From: Comamonadaceae bacterium G21597-S1
GTDB lineage: Bacteria; Pseudomonadota; Gammaproteobacteria; Burkholderiales; Burkholderiaceae_C
Assembly (NCBI GenBank): GCA_027214345.1
Contig: JAPWHR010000003.1
Coordinates: 517,822-581,821, forward strand
DNA: 64,000 bases
Reading direction: 5' to 3'
Below the pieces are notes generated by a model. The model ran no database searches. It had not been told where the DNA came from and saw nothing but the letters and a program-made list of their open reading frames with translations. This document shows positions 16,681 through 24,968 of the stretch, piece after piece (position 1 is the first letter of the stretch; the number at the start of each line of letters is the position of its first letter). The translations under genes and the position numbers were made by a program.

Positions 16681-18186
16681 TCACTCGTCGCGGATGGTCC
16701 AGTCGAGCAGCGCGTCGAATGCCGCCCGGCTGGCGTAGGCATTCGCATGGTTGGTCATCGCAACCAGCACGTAACGACGCCCGCTGTTCGCGTGCACGTA
16801 GCCGGCAATCGCCACCACGTCGCGCAGGCTGCCGGTCTTGAGATGCGCGCTGCCGGCGGCCCGCGAACGGTTGCGGCGCATGGTGCCGTCGACACCGGCG
16901 ATCGGCAGCGAGGACATCAGCTCGGGCATCCACGGCGACTGCCATGCCACCTGCAGCATGCGCGCCAGCGCCAAGGCGCTGACCCGGGCACCGCGCGACA
17001 GTCCGGCGCCGTTGTCCAGCAGGGGTGGCTCCAGCGTGCCGAAGCGTTCGCGCCACCAGACACGTGCAACCTCGCGCGAGGCCTCGAACGATGCCGCTGC
17101 AGCGGATGGCGCGCCACCCACCGCGTCCTGGCCGTTCGGGCGACGGGTCGGCAGACTCAGGCTCAGGAACAGCTGCTGGGCCATGACGTTGTTGCTGTAC
17201 TTGTTGATGTCGCGGATCACCTCGGCCAGCGTCGGCGAGCCGAACTCGAGCACGGCTGACGTAACGCCGGCGGGAACGCGTCCGTCGCGGACCGTGCCCC
17301 CGAGCTGGCCGCCAACCTCGCGCCACATGCCTTCGACGGCCCGTCCGGCGAAACCCGCCGGATCGGGCAGGGCGATCGGCCATACCCGCTCCTGGCAGGC
17401 GGCCGGGAAGCTGCCGGCAAAGCGGACTCGCGTCGGATCCGAGAAGTCGGCGCGCAGGTTGCCACGATAGTCGCCGCAATCGCCGCCGGACAGCGGCACC
17501 GATGGCGGGATGGTCACGCCCGCCAGCGGCGGGTTGACGTGGATCCGCGCCAGGTTGTTCGGGCGATCGACGACAAAGGTCATGACGACCGACTTGTAGT
17601 TGAGCAGCAACGCGTCGGGCGCGGCGTTGTAGGGTCGCAGCGGCTCGCCGTCGAAGCCGCCCGGATCGATGGGGGCCAACGCGAACGCACTGCGGTCGAG
17701 CACGATGTCGCCGGCGATGCGCTCGATGCCCAGGCCGCGGATGCGACGCATCAGCAGCCACAGGCGCTCGGCCACCAGCGTCGGGTCGCCCTGGCCCTGG
17801 AGATACAGGTTGCCGGTCAGGACACCATCGCGCACCGGCGCGTCGACGAAGACCGGCGTACGCCAGCTGTAGGCCGGCCCGAGCAGGTCCAGCGCGGCAT
17901 AGGTGCTGACCAGCTTCATCACCGAGGCCGGGTTCATCGCGAGCTCGGCCCGGTGGCTGGCACGTGCCGGGCGGTCTCCCTGCGCATCCACGACCAGGAA
18001 AGACACCGCGTCGAGCGGCAATTTGGCGCGCACGAGCGCCGCCTCGACCTCGGCGGGCAGGCCCTGGGCGTGGGCCGCCGTACCCAGCAGGCATGTCGCG
18101 GCCAGCCACCGAACCGCGCGGATGGCCGGGCCGACCAAACGCATCGTACGCATCCGGGGGGATCGATCGGGGGCGGGGGGTGGCAT
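16681..18186 (-). CDS. dacB: D-alanyl-D-alanine carboxypeptidase/endopeptidase (PBP4)
   Basis: A 501-residue periplasmic penicillin-binding protein of the S13 family, trimming peptidoglycan cross-links. A signal peptide covers roughly residues 13-41. The catalytic motifs are SVMK (S88, K91), SNN in NKYSNNVM and KTG in HLKTGSLRD. The family's large inserted domain lies between the first two motifs. Starts at 18186, 18153 (MRTMRL) or 18144 are all possible; none has a good ribosome binding site, and the shorter ones give a cleaner signal peptide. Confidence 0.9.
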   Translation of the reverse strand: MPPPAPDRSPRMRTMRLVGPAIRAVRWLAATCLLGTAAHAQGLPAEVEAALVRAKLPLDAVSFLVVDAQGDRPARASHRAELAMNPASVMKLVSTYAALDLLGPAYSWRTPVFVDAPVRDGVLTGNLYLQGQGDPTLVAERLWLLMRRIRGLGIERIAGDIVLDRSAFALAPIDPGGFDGEPLRPYNAAPDALLLNYKSVVMTFVVDRPNNLARIHVNPPLAGVTIPPSVPLSGGDCGDYRGNLRADFSDPTRVRFAGSFPAACQERVWPIALPDPAGFAGRAVEGMWREVGGQLGGTVRDGRVPAGVTSAVLEFGSPTLAEVIRDINKYSNNVMAQQLFLSLSLPTRRPNGQDAVGGAPSAAAASFEASREVARVWWRERFGTLEPPLLDNGAGLSRGARVSALALARMLQVAWQSPWMPELMSSLPIAGVDGTMRRNRSRAAGSAHLKTGSLRDVVAIAGYVHANSGRRYVLVAMTNHANAYASRAAFDALLDWTIRDE

Positions 18187-18284
18187 GGCGCCAGTCTACC
18201 GTGCGGCTGTCCGATGCAGCACGCGTGCCGGCAGGCCGGGGCGTCGATCCGGACCCGGCGCCGCACCGTGGCCGGTGCATCCGG

Positions 18285-18290
18285 GATAAT
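18285..18290 (+). promoter_or_regulatory. -10-like hexamer six bases before the EamA gene start
   Basis: GATAAT ends six bases before the ATG at 18297. This would give a leaderless mRNA. The -35 region is weak. Confidence 0.4.
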
Positions 18291-18296
18291 CCCCCG

Positions 18297-19319
18297 ATGC
18301 GCCCGATCCCGTCCCTGTCTCCCCGCGCGATCGGCATCTCGGCCGCGTTGGTGACGGTCGTGATCTGGACCTCGTTCATCGTGATCGCCCGTGCAACGGC
18401 GGATCCGTCGCGTGGCGGAGCACTCAATCCCTTCGATATCGCGTTCGCACGCCTGCTTGGCGCCGGGGCCGTGCTGTTGCCCGTGGGCTGGTTCCTGGTC
18501 CGGCGCGACCGCGCGCGTGGCCAGCACGTGTCGTCGATGTTCGGCTTCTCGCCGCTGCCGATCCGTACCACGGCGACGGTCGGCGTGTTTGGCGGTCTGC
18601 TGTACGCAATGCTGGCCTATAGCGGTTTCGTCTTCGCGCCTGCCGGCCATGCGGCCGTATTGATGCCCGGCAGCCTGCCGTTGTGGACGGCCTTGCTGGC
18701 CCTGGCCTTCCTGGGTTCTCGCATTTCGCGCTCACGCGCCATCGGTCTGGTGCTGATCGTCCTGGGCGACCTGATGGTGGGCGGGTCGAGCCTGCTGCGG
18801 GGCTTCGATGGAGGCGAAGTCTGGAAGGGGGACCTGCTGTTCATGACGGCGGCGCTGTGCTGGTCCTGTTATGGCGTGCTGGCGCGTCATTTCCTGCTCG
18901 ACGCGGTGCGCGCCACCGTCGCGGTCACCGTGTTCGCGTTTTTCATCTACGTGCCGGTCTACGGTGCGTTGCTGCTGCTGCAATGGGTGCCGGGTCGCTT
19001 CCTGGACGCGCCGCTGGGGCAGGTGCTGTTCCAGATGGCGTTCCAGGGAGTCGGCTCGGTTGTCATATCGGGCATTTCCTTCACCAAGATGATCCAGCAC
19101 TTCGGCCCGGTGCGCTCGACCATCATGACCTCGGTGGTTCCGGGCCTGGCGGCGTTGTCGGCGGTGTTGCTGCTGGGCGAGCCCATGGGTTGGAACCTGG
19201 CGCTGGGCCTGGCGCTGGTGACGATGGGCATCGTATTTGGCGTGCGCATGGGTCCATCGCCACCGGTTGTGCCGGCCCCCGTGCTCGTCGGGACACCGGC
19301 CAGCCGTTCCGAGTCCTGA
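18297..19319 (+). CDS. EamA/DMT-family transporter
   Basis: A 340-residue inner-membrane protein with ten hydrophobic segments arranged as two EamA repeats (about 12-165 and 185-320). The repeat ends are marked by PLWTALLALAFLGSRIS and LAALSAVLLLGEPMGW, the latter the usual EamA signature. Members export amino acids, purines or other metabolites; the substrate cannot be predicted. The start is the ATG just after a -10-like sequence. It diverges from dacB and precedes tsaB by 18 bases. Confidence 0.85.
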   Translation: MRPIPSLSPRAIGISAALVTVVIWTSFIVIARATADPSRGGALNPFDIAFARLLGAGAVLLPVGWFLVRRDRARGQHVSSMFGFSPLPIRTTATVGVFGGLLYAMLAYSGFVFAPAGHAAVLMPGSLPLWTALLALAFLGSRISRSRAIGLVLIVLGDLMVGGSSLLRGFDGGEVWKGDLLFMTAALCWSCYGVLARHFLLDAVRATVAVTVFAFFIYVPVYGALLLLQWVPGRFLDAPLGQVLFQMAFQGVGSVVISGISFTKMIQHFGPVRSTIMTSVVPGLAALSAVLLLGEPMGWNLALGLALVTMGIVFGVRMGPSPPVVPAPVLVGTPASRSES

Positions 19320-19337
19320 GACAGGAAAGGGTAGACC

Positions 19338-20093
19338 ATGCAATTGCTTGCCCTGGATACCAGCACCGACCGCATGTCGGTGGCCGTGGGTCGGTCAATC
19401 GATGGTCGCCAGCAGGTCTGGTCGGACGAGGCCGAAGGCGGGGCGCAGGCGTCGAGTCGGCTGATTCCGATGATCCGCGCGCAGATGGCCCGGGCCGGCC
19501 TCGCTTTTTCCGCGCTCGATGCCATCGTGTTCGGTCGTGGTCCGGGTGCGTTCACCGGTTTGCGTACGGCTTGTGCGGTTGCCCAGGGGCTGGCACTGGG
19601 GGCTTGGACCGACGCACCGGGTGCCCCCCGATCGGTGCCGGTGCTGCCGATCGATTCCCTGATGGCCGTGGCCGAACAGGCTCGGATCACGCACGGCGGA
19701 TCGCAGCAGCCCTGGGATGTGCTGGCGATGCTGGACGCTCGCATGGATGAAGTCTATTGGGGCAGTTACCGCTGGAATGGAGGCCACTGGCAGGTGCTGG
19801 CGGCACCGGCGCTGGCGCGGCCGCGGGAGGTGCCGTTCATCGCCGGCCAGGTGCTGGCCGGCAACGTATTCACGACCTATGGCGACCGTTTGCCGGCTGC
19901 GTCGGTCGGCGCGCCGCAGATCGCCGCGTTGCCGCTGGCCAGCGCCATGCTGGGCCTGGCTCCGACGCTGCTGGCCCAGGGCCAGGGCGTCGACCCGGCG
20001 CTGGCCTTGCCCCTGTATATCCGCGACAAGGTCGCCTCCACGACCGCCGAACGGGCCGCCGCCAAGGCCGCCGAGGCGCAGCCCGCATCATGA
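19338..20093 (+). CDS. tsaB: tRNA threonylcarbamoyladenosine modification protein TsaB
   Basis: A 251-residue ASKHA-fold protein, the partner of TsaD and TsaE in transferring the threonylcarbamoyl group to A37 of tRNA. The N terminus LLALDTSTDRMSVAVG and the signature GRGPGAFTGLRT are diagnostic. The ATG follows GGAAAGGG. Its stop overlaps the rimI start (ATGA), so it begins a four-gene operon in which every junction overlaps. Confidence 0.93.
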   Translation: MQLLALDTSTDRMSVAVGRSIDGRQQVWSDEAEGGAQASSRLIPMIRAQMARAGLAFSALDAIVFGRGPGAFTGLRTACAVAQGLALGAWTDAPGAPRSVPVLPIDSLMAVAEQARITHGGSQQPWDVLAMLDARMDEVYWGSYRWNGGHWQVLAAPALARPREVPFIAGQVLAGNVFTTYGDRLPAASVGAPQIAALPLASAMLGLAPTLLAQGQGVDPALALPLYIRDKVASTTAERAAAKAAEAQPAS

Positions 20094-20557
20094 GCGCCGT
20101 CCCGCGCGCCCCCGAGGCGCAGTTCGAACCGATGGCGAGTGCGCACCTGCCACAGGTCCTGCGTATCGAACGGGAGGCGTACGCCCATCCCTGGTCGGAG
20201 ACGAACTTCCTTGATGCGATCAGTGCCGGTTACCAGGCGCAGATGCTGGTGGCCGACGGCACGGTGCTGGGTTATTTCATCGCGATGAAAGGTGTCGACG
20301 AAGTCCACCTGCTCAACATCACGGTTGCGCCGGCCTTCCAGGGGCAGGGCTGGGCCCGCCTGATGCTCGATGCCCTGACCTTGTGGTCGCGTGGCCAGGG
20401 GGCCCAATGGGTGTGGCTCGAGGTGCGGGTCGGCAACCCGCGCGCGATCAAGGTCTACCAGAGCCACGGCTTTCGCCGCGTCGGCCATCGCAAGGCGTAT
20501 TACCCGGCCGCCAACGGTGCGCGGGAAGATGCCATCGTCATGAGCCTGAAGTTATGA
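20090..20557 (+). CDS. rimI: Ribosomal protein bS18 alanine N-acetyltransferase
   Basis: A 155-residue GNAT-family enzyme. The acetyl-CoA loop is VAPAFQGQGWARLM, and the C-terminal part has LEVRVGNPRAIKVYQSHGFRRVG, the RimI signature. It acetylates the N-terminal alanine of ribosomal protein S18. The position directly after tsaB is typical of proteobacteria. I chose the ATG overlapping the tsaB stop; translation is probably coupled. Confidence 0.92.
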   Translation: MSAVPRAPEAQFEPMASAHLPQVLRIEREAYAHPWSETNFLDAISAGYQAQMLVADGTVLGYFIAMKGVDEVHLLNITVAPAFQGQGWARLMLDALTLWSRGQGAQWVWLEVRVGNPRAIKVYQSHGFRRVGHRKAYYPAANGAREDAIVMSLKL

Positions 20558-21489
20558 ATCCGCCGCCGCACGATCCCATTGCCGGCAACGGCGTGTCGCC
20601 GGCCGGGCTGCAGCTGGATGCGCGCCGGCGCGCCATGCTGGCGGAGATGAAGATACCGATGTGGTGGCCGCAGGCCGCCGCGGAATCGGAGCCGGAGGCG
20701 GTCCACGCCGCCGATGGGCCGCACGCCTCCGTGTCGACGCCGGTTGCGGCGCCGGCTTCGGCGCCTGCCGCCCCCGTCGTCTCGGCGCCCCCGGCACGGC
20801 CGCGCGTCGCGGCTCACGATGCCGCGCCCGCCGCCTTTGCACCCTCATCCGCTTCGGCACCGGTGGCCGACGGCGCGGTCGAACACCTGGACTGGGCGCA
20901 ACTGCGCGACACCATTCAGGCCTGCAGCGCCTGCGGCCTGTGCGCCGGTCGCAAGGCGCCGGTGTTCGTGGCCGATCCGCTGCCGTCCCAGGCCGACTGG
21001 CTGATCGTCGGCGAGCCGCCTGACGAACACGAGGAACGTGCCGGCGCGCCCTTCGTCGGCAGCACCGGTCAGTTGCTGGACAACATGTTGCAAGCCGTGC
21101 AGCTGCGCCGCGATGGTCAGGGCCGCGGCGGTGCGCGCCTGACGCCGGTCGTCAAGTGCCGTCCGGCCGCCGTGCGCAACCCGACTCCCCAGGAGCTCGC
21201 GCAATGCGCCGTCTACCTGGAACGCGAGATCGCGCTGACCCAGCCACGGGTCATTGTCGCGATGGGCCGTTTCGCCGCCCTGTCGCTGCTCGGGCGTGAC
21301 CATCCGGAGCTGCTGAAGCTGCCGTTCGGACAGGTGCGCGGCAAGGTCTACCGGCGCGACGGCATTGCCGTCGTCGTCACCTACCATCCGTCGAAGCTGC
21401 TGCGCGCACCGCCGCAAAAGGCCCAGGCCTGGGCCGACCTGTGCCTGGCGCGTGCGCAAGCCCTTTCACCTTCATCGCCGACACCATGA
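20554..21489 (+). CDS. Uracil-DNA glycosylase, family 4 (iron-sulfur type)
   Basis: A 311-residue base-excision repair enzyme. A low-complexity Ala/Pro linker (about 42-108) separates a short N-terminal segment from the catalytic domain. Likely Fe-S ligands are among C124, C127, C130, C202 and C218. Motif [17 protein letters not shown] departs from the usual GEAPGxxED, while [14 protein letters not shown] keeps the C-terminal HPS motif. N-terminal extensions of this kind are common in betaproteobacteria. It overlaps rimI upstream and pyrF downstream by four bases each. Confidence 0.85.
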   Translation: MNPPPHDPIAGNGVSPAGLQLDARRRAMLAEMKIPMWWPQAAAESEPEAVHAADGPHASVSTPVAAPASAPAAPVVSAPPARPRVAAHDAAPAAFAPSSASAPVADGAVEHLDWAQLRDTIQACSACGLCAGRKAPVFVADPLPSQADWLIVGEPPDEHEERAGAPFVGSTGQLLDNMLQAVQLRRDGQGRGGARLTPVVKCRPAAVRNPTPQELAQCAVYLEREIALTQPRVIVAMGRFAALSLLGRDHPELLKLPFGQVRGKVYRRDGIAVVVTYHPSKLLRAPPQKAQAWADLCLARAQALSPSSPTP

Positions 21490-22328
21490 ATTTCATCGAC
21501 CAACTCGCCGACGCCGGCAGCCGCAATACCTCCATGTTGTGTGTCGGACTCGATCCCGAACCGGCGCGTTTTCCCGGAGCCCTGCGCGGCGACGCCGGCC
21601 GCATCTACGACTTCTGCGCCGCCATCGTCGACGCCACCGCCGACCTGGCCATGGCCTTCAAGCCGCAGATCGCCTATTTCGCCGCGCACCGGGCGGAGGC
21701 ACAGCTCGAACAACTGATGGCCCACATGCGCCGCGCGGCGCCGCATGTGCCGGTCATCCTGGATGCCAAGCGCGGCGACATCGGTTCGACCGCGGAGCAG
21801 TATGCGATCGAGGCGTTCGAGCGTTATGGTGCGGACGCGGTGACCTTGTCGCCGTTCATGGGCTTCGACTCGGTGCAGCCGTACCTGAAACACCACGGCA
21901 AGGGGGCGTTCCTGTTGTGCCGCACCTCGAACCCGGGTGGTGACGACCTGCAGAACCAGCGCCTGGCCAGCGTCGACGGCCAGCCGCTGCTGTACGAACA
22001 TATCGCGCGGCTGGCGCAGGGGCCGTGGAATACCAATGGCCAGCTCGGGCTGGTCGTGGGCGCGACCTATCCGGCCGAGATCGCGCGTGTGCGGGAACTG
22101 GCTCCGACGGTGCCCTTGCTGATTCCGGGTGTTGGTGCGCAGGGCGGCGATGCTGCGGCGACGGTGCGCGCCGGCTGGCGTGGCGGCCAGGATGGTCGCG
22201 CGACCGGACCCATCGTCGTCAACTCCTCGCGATCCATTCTGTATGCGTCGTCGGGCGCGGACTTTGCCGATGCCGCGCGTGCCGAGGCGCGGCGCACGCG
22301 AGACGCGTTGCAGGCCGCACGCGGCTGA
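21486..22328 (+). CDS. pyrF: Orotidine 5'-phosphate decarboxylase (type 2)
   Basis: A 280-residue enzyme for the last step of UMP synthesis. It has [11 protein letters not shown] at the N terminus, the catalytic [13 protein letters not shown] (Asp-Lys pair), [13 protein letters not shown] and a C-terminal GVGAQGGD phosphate-binding loop. The length and motifs are those of the longer PyrF subfamily found in betaproteobacteria and actinobacteria. The ATG overlaps the glycosylase stop and closes the tsaB-rimI-udg-pyrF operon. Confidence 0.93.
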   Translation: MNFIDQLADAGSRNTSMLCVGLDPEPARFPGALRGDAGRIYDFCAAIVDATADLAMAFKPQIAYFAAHRAEAQLEQLMAHMRRAAPHVPVILDAKRGDIGSTAEQYAIEAFERYGADAVTLSPFMGFDSVQPYLKHHGKGAFLLCRTSNPGGDDLQNQRLASVDGQPLLYEHIARLAQGPWNTNGQLGLVVGATYPAEIARVRELAPTVPLLIPGVGAQGGDAAATVRAGWRGGQDGRATGPIVVNSSRSILYASSGADFADAARAEARRTRDALQAARG

Positions 22329-22329
22329 T

Positions 22330-22354
22330 GTGGCGCCCAGGGTGAATGCGCCAC
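22330..22354 (+). promoter_or_regulatory. Inverted repeat upstream of nagG
   Basis: GTGGCGC and GCGCCAC form a perfect 7-bp dyad with an 11-base centre, two bases after pyrF. Another GCGCCA follows at 22371. It may end the pyrF transcript or be an operator for the dioxygenase genes. Confidence 0.3.
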
Positions 22355-22449
22355 GGGCAACAGGGCGGTTGCGCCATATGATGGGTCAAGATTCCCGGCG
22401 CGGTGCCAGCAGGCCGCATCCGTGTGGTTGAATCAGGAGCATTGGCATC

Positions 22450-23736
22450 ATGCAAAAAGAACAGTCCAGCGTGTTTCCGGACAGCGTGCAGTGGGACGGC
22501 GACGGCACCAGCAGGATCCCGTTCGGCGTCTATACCAGCGAACAACTGCACCGGCGCGAACTCGACCGCTTCTTCTACCGCAGTCACTGGAGTTATGTGG
22601 CCCTGGAGGCCGAGATCCCGAACGCGGGCGACTTCAAGCGCACCGTGGTCGGCGAACGCTCGGTCATCGTCGTGCGCGACAAGGACGGCTCGGTCAAGGT
22701 CGTGGAGAACGTCTGCGCGCACCGCGGCATGCAGTTCTGCCGCGAGCGCCACGGCAATCGCCAGGAGTTCATCTGCCCCTACCACCAGTGGAGCTACACG
22801 CTGGCGGGCGACCTGCAGGGCGTGCCGTTTCGCCGCGGCGTGCGCCAGGACGGCAAGGTCAATGGCGGCATGCCGGCGGACTTCAAGCTGGAGGACAACG
22901 GCCTGACCCGGCTCAAGGTCGCGTGCCGTGGCGGTGTGGTGTTCGCGTCGTTCGACCACGGTGTCGAATCGCTCGAAGACTACCTCGGCCCCGAGATCCT
23001 GCGTTATTTCGACCGCCTGTTCAACGGCCGCAAGCTCAGGATCCTGGGCTACAACCGCCAGCGGATTCCGGGCAACTGGAAGCTGATGCAGGAGAACATC
23101 AAGGATCCGTACCACCCGGGCCTGCTGCACACCTGGTTCGTCACGTTCGGGCTCTGGCGCGCCGATAACAAGTCCGAGCTGAAGATGGACCGGCACCACC
23201 GCCATGCGGCGATGATCTCCACGCGCGGCCAGTCGGGCAAGGCCGACCAGGTCACGCAGGTCTCGAGCTTCAAGGAGAGCATGCATCTGCACGACGACCG
23301 TTTCCTGGATATCGTGCCCGAGGCCTGGTGGGGCGGCCCGAGTGCGGTGATGACGACCTTGTTCCCCAGCGTGATCCTGCAGCAGCAGGTCAACAGCGTG
23401 TCGACGCGGCACATCCAGCCCGATGGCCACGGCGCGTTCAACTTCGAGTGGACGCATTTCGGCTTCGAGGACGACGACGACGCCATGACCCGGCGCCGCC
23501 TGCGCCAGGCCAACCTGTTCGGCCCGGCCGGTTTCGTGTCGGCCGATGATGGCGAGGTGATCGAGTTCAGCCAGCGCGGTTTCGACAGCAAGCCGGTGCA
23601 CCGTGCGCTGGCCGAGCTCGGTGGACGCGAGGTCGGCAACACCGACCACATGGTGACCGAGACGCTGATCCGCGGCATGTACCGCTACTGGCGCGAAGTG
23701 ATGGAAAAGGACGACGAGCCCGGAGGCGAAGCATGA
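22450..23736 (+). CDS. nagG: Salicylate 5-hydroxylase-type Rieske oxygenase, large subunit
   Basis: A 428-residue alpha subunit of an aromatic ring-hydroxylating oxygenase. The Rieske [2Fe-2S] ligands are C89, H91, C109 and H112, and the mononuclear iron site includes D219, H222 and H227 in ENIKDPYHPGLLHTW. Segments such as RIPGNWKLMQENIKDPYHPG and the ending strongly recall NagG (salicylate to gentisate); anthranilate dioxygenase AndAc is the alternative. AGGAG precedes the ATG. The small subunit follows, but no ferredoxin or reductase gene is present here. Confidence 0.85.
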   Translation: MQKEQSSVFPDSVQWDGDGTSRIPFGVYTSEQLHRRELDRFFYRSHWSYVALEAEIPNAGDFKRTVVGERSVIVVRDKDGSVKVVENVCAHRGMQFCRERHGNRQEFICPYHQWSYTLAGDLQGVPFRRGVRQDGKVNGGMPADFKLEDNGLTRLKVACRGGVVFASFDHGVESLEDYLGPEILRYFDRLFNGRKLRILGYNRQRIPGNWKLMQENIKDPYHPGLLHTWFVTFGLWRADNKSELKMDRHHRHAAMISTRGQSGKADQVTQVSSFKESMHLHDDRFLDIVPEAWWGGPSAVMTTLFPSVILQQQVNSVSTRHIQPDGHGAFNFEWTHFGFEDDDDAMTRRRLRQANLFGPAGFVSADDGEVIEFSQRGFDSKPVHRALAELGGREVGNTDHMVTETLIRGMYRYWREVMEKDDEPGGEA

Positions 23737-24215
23737 CAGCCGCGATCGACCCGCAGACCTACACGGAGTTGAGCCAGCTGCTGGCCGAATACGCCGCCGT
23801 GGTCGACGCCGCCGACTGGGACGCCTGGTGCGAGTTGTTCACCGACGACTGCGTCTACAAGCTGATCCCGCGTGAGAACTTCGACCGCGGCCTTCCGCTC
23901 GCGACGATGGATTTCGAGAGCAAGGGCATGCTCAGGGACCGAGCCTATGCGATTCGCGAGACCTTGTTCCATGACCCGTATTACCAGCGCCACGTCGTGG
24001 GCGCGCCGCGGCTGCTGGACGTGGCGCCGGATCGCATCGTCTGCGAATCGAACTACGCGGTATTCCGCACCAAGCTCTCGGAGCTGACCCAGGTGTTCAA
24101 CGTCGGGCGTTACCTGGACACGGTGGTGCGCACTGCGGATGGATGGAAATACGCGTCCAAGCTATGTATCTACGACAGTGAGATGATTCCGAATTCGATC
24201 ATCTATCCGGTATAG
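23733..24215 (+). CDS. nagH: Salicylate 5-hydroxylase-type oxygenase, small subunit
   Basis: A 160-residue beta subunit of the SnoaL/NTF2-like fold that packs on the Rieske alpha subunit and is not catalytic. Typical features are AADWDAWCELFTDD near the N terminus, an HVVGAPRLLDV segment and the C-terminal KLCIYDSEMIPNSIIYPV. The ATG overlaps the end of nagG by four bases. It is immediately followed by a convergent PEP-CTERM gene, which leaves no room for redox partners. Confidence 0.88.
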   Translation: MTAAIDPQTYTELSQLLAEYAAVVDAADWDAWCELFTDDCVYKLIPRENFDRGLPLATMDFESKGMLRDRAYAIRETLFHDPYYQRHVVGAPRLLDVAPDRIVCESNYAVFRTKLSELTQVFNVGRYLDTVVRTADGWKYASKLCIYDSEMIPNSIIYPV

Positions 24216-24218
24216 GAC

Positions 24219-24881
24219 CTACCGGCGCACGTCCGTCCTGCGCCGGCGCCCCCACCAGTGCACCAGGGCACCGCCGGACAGCAGCATGGCCAGTGCACTC
24301 GGTTCCGGCACCATGGACACGTTGTCGAGGCTGCCGATGTCGGCGCCACTTTGGTACTCGGCGCGAATCCTCAGGCCGGTGAGGTTGGACAGCACGGAGG
24401 CAAACTGCGCCTCGCTGGCCACGGCGCCATTCAGCGTGTCGATGTGCCAGGCACCGGCGGACAGCGGAACCGCATAGGAGGTCCAGCCGCCGTTGGCAGG
24501 ATTCGTCGCCAGGTCATAGGCCAGTGTCAGCCCCGCGCCTTGAAGAATGACGTCTTCGTCGTTGAACTGATTGGCGCCGCCTGGATAGACCTGCCGCAGG
24601 TCGAACGTGAGCATCGTACCTGCGGCGAAGCTCTTGTTGCCCAGATACATGTCGGGCGCCACGAAGTACGTGACGCCGCCCGTGGTCCGGTCGTCGATGA
24701 AGACATGGCCACCGGGATTGCCGCCGACCGCACTCCATTGGAGATCACCGGCCGCGTCGCCAGTCGCGGACCAAGCCTGCGTGCCGGAGTCGAATGTGCT
24801 GAGTGCCCCATGGGCGGACAACGAGGTCACGGCGGCCGCCAGCGCGGCAAGGGTCGATACGGTACTGACAAGTCGCTTCAT
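24219..24881 (-). CDS. PEP-CTERM protein with laminin B (domain IV)-like region
   Basis: A 220-residue secreted protein. It has a signal peptide in residues 1-26, then a region (about 28-190) with the laminin IV pattern: FDSGTQAW, LQWSAVGGNPGGH, a YFVAPDMYLG segment and LTFDLRQ. It ends with VPEPSALAMLLSGGALV and WGRRRR, a PEP-CTERM tail. The ATG at 24881 sits seven bases after GGAGG, better placed than the ATG at 24887 or a longer frame to 24959. It is probably an extracellular carbohydrate- or matrix-associated protein (inferred). Confidence 0.8.
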   Translation of the reverse strand: MKRLVSTVSTLAALAAAVTSLSAHGALSTFDSGTQAWSATGDAAGDLQWSAVGGNPGGHVFIDDRTTGGVTYFVAPDMYLGNKSFAAGTMLTFDLRQVYPGGANQFNDEDVILQGAGLTLAYDLATNPANGGWTSYAVPLSAGAWHIDTLNGAVASEAQFASVLSNLTGLRIRAEYQSGADIGSLDNVSMVPEPSALAMLLSGGALVHWWGRRRRTDVRR

Positions 24882-24968
24882 CTGCATGCCTCCAACGAGA
24901 ACGGGAACGGGTGACCCGGCCAGGGGCACCCTGCTGTCACCATTCTGGCATACGGACACGATGGCACT

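Noticed and set aside
24882..24968. A sigma-54 promoter for the second PEP-CTERM gene
   Set aside because: No TGGC and TGC pair with the required 12-base GG to GC spacing is present on the minus strand.
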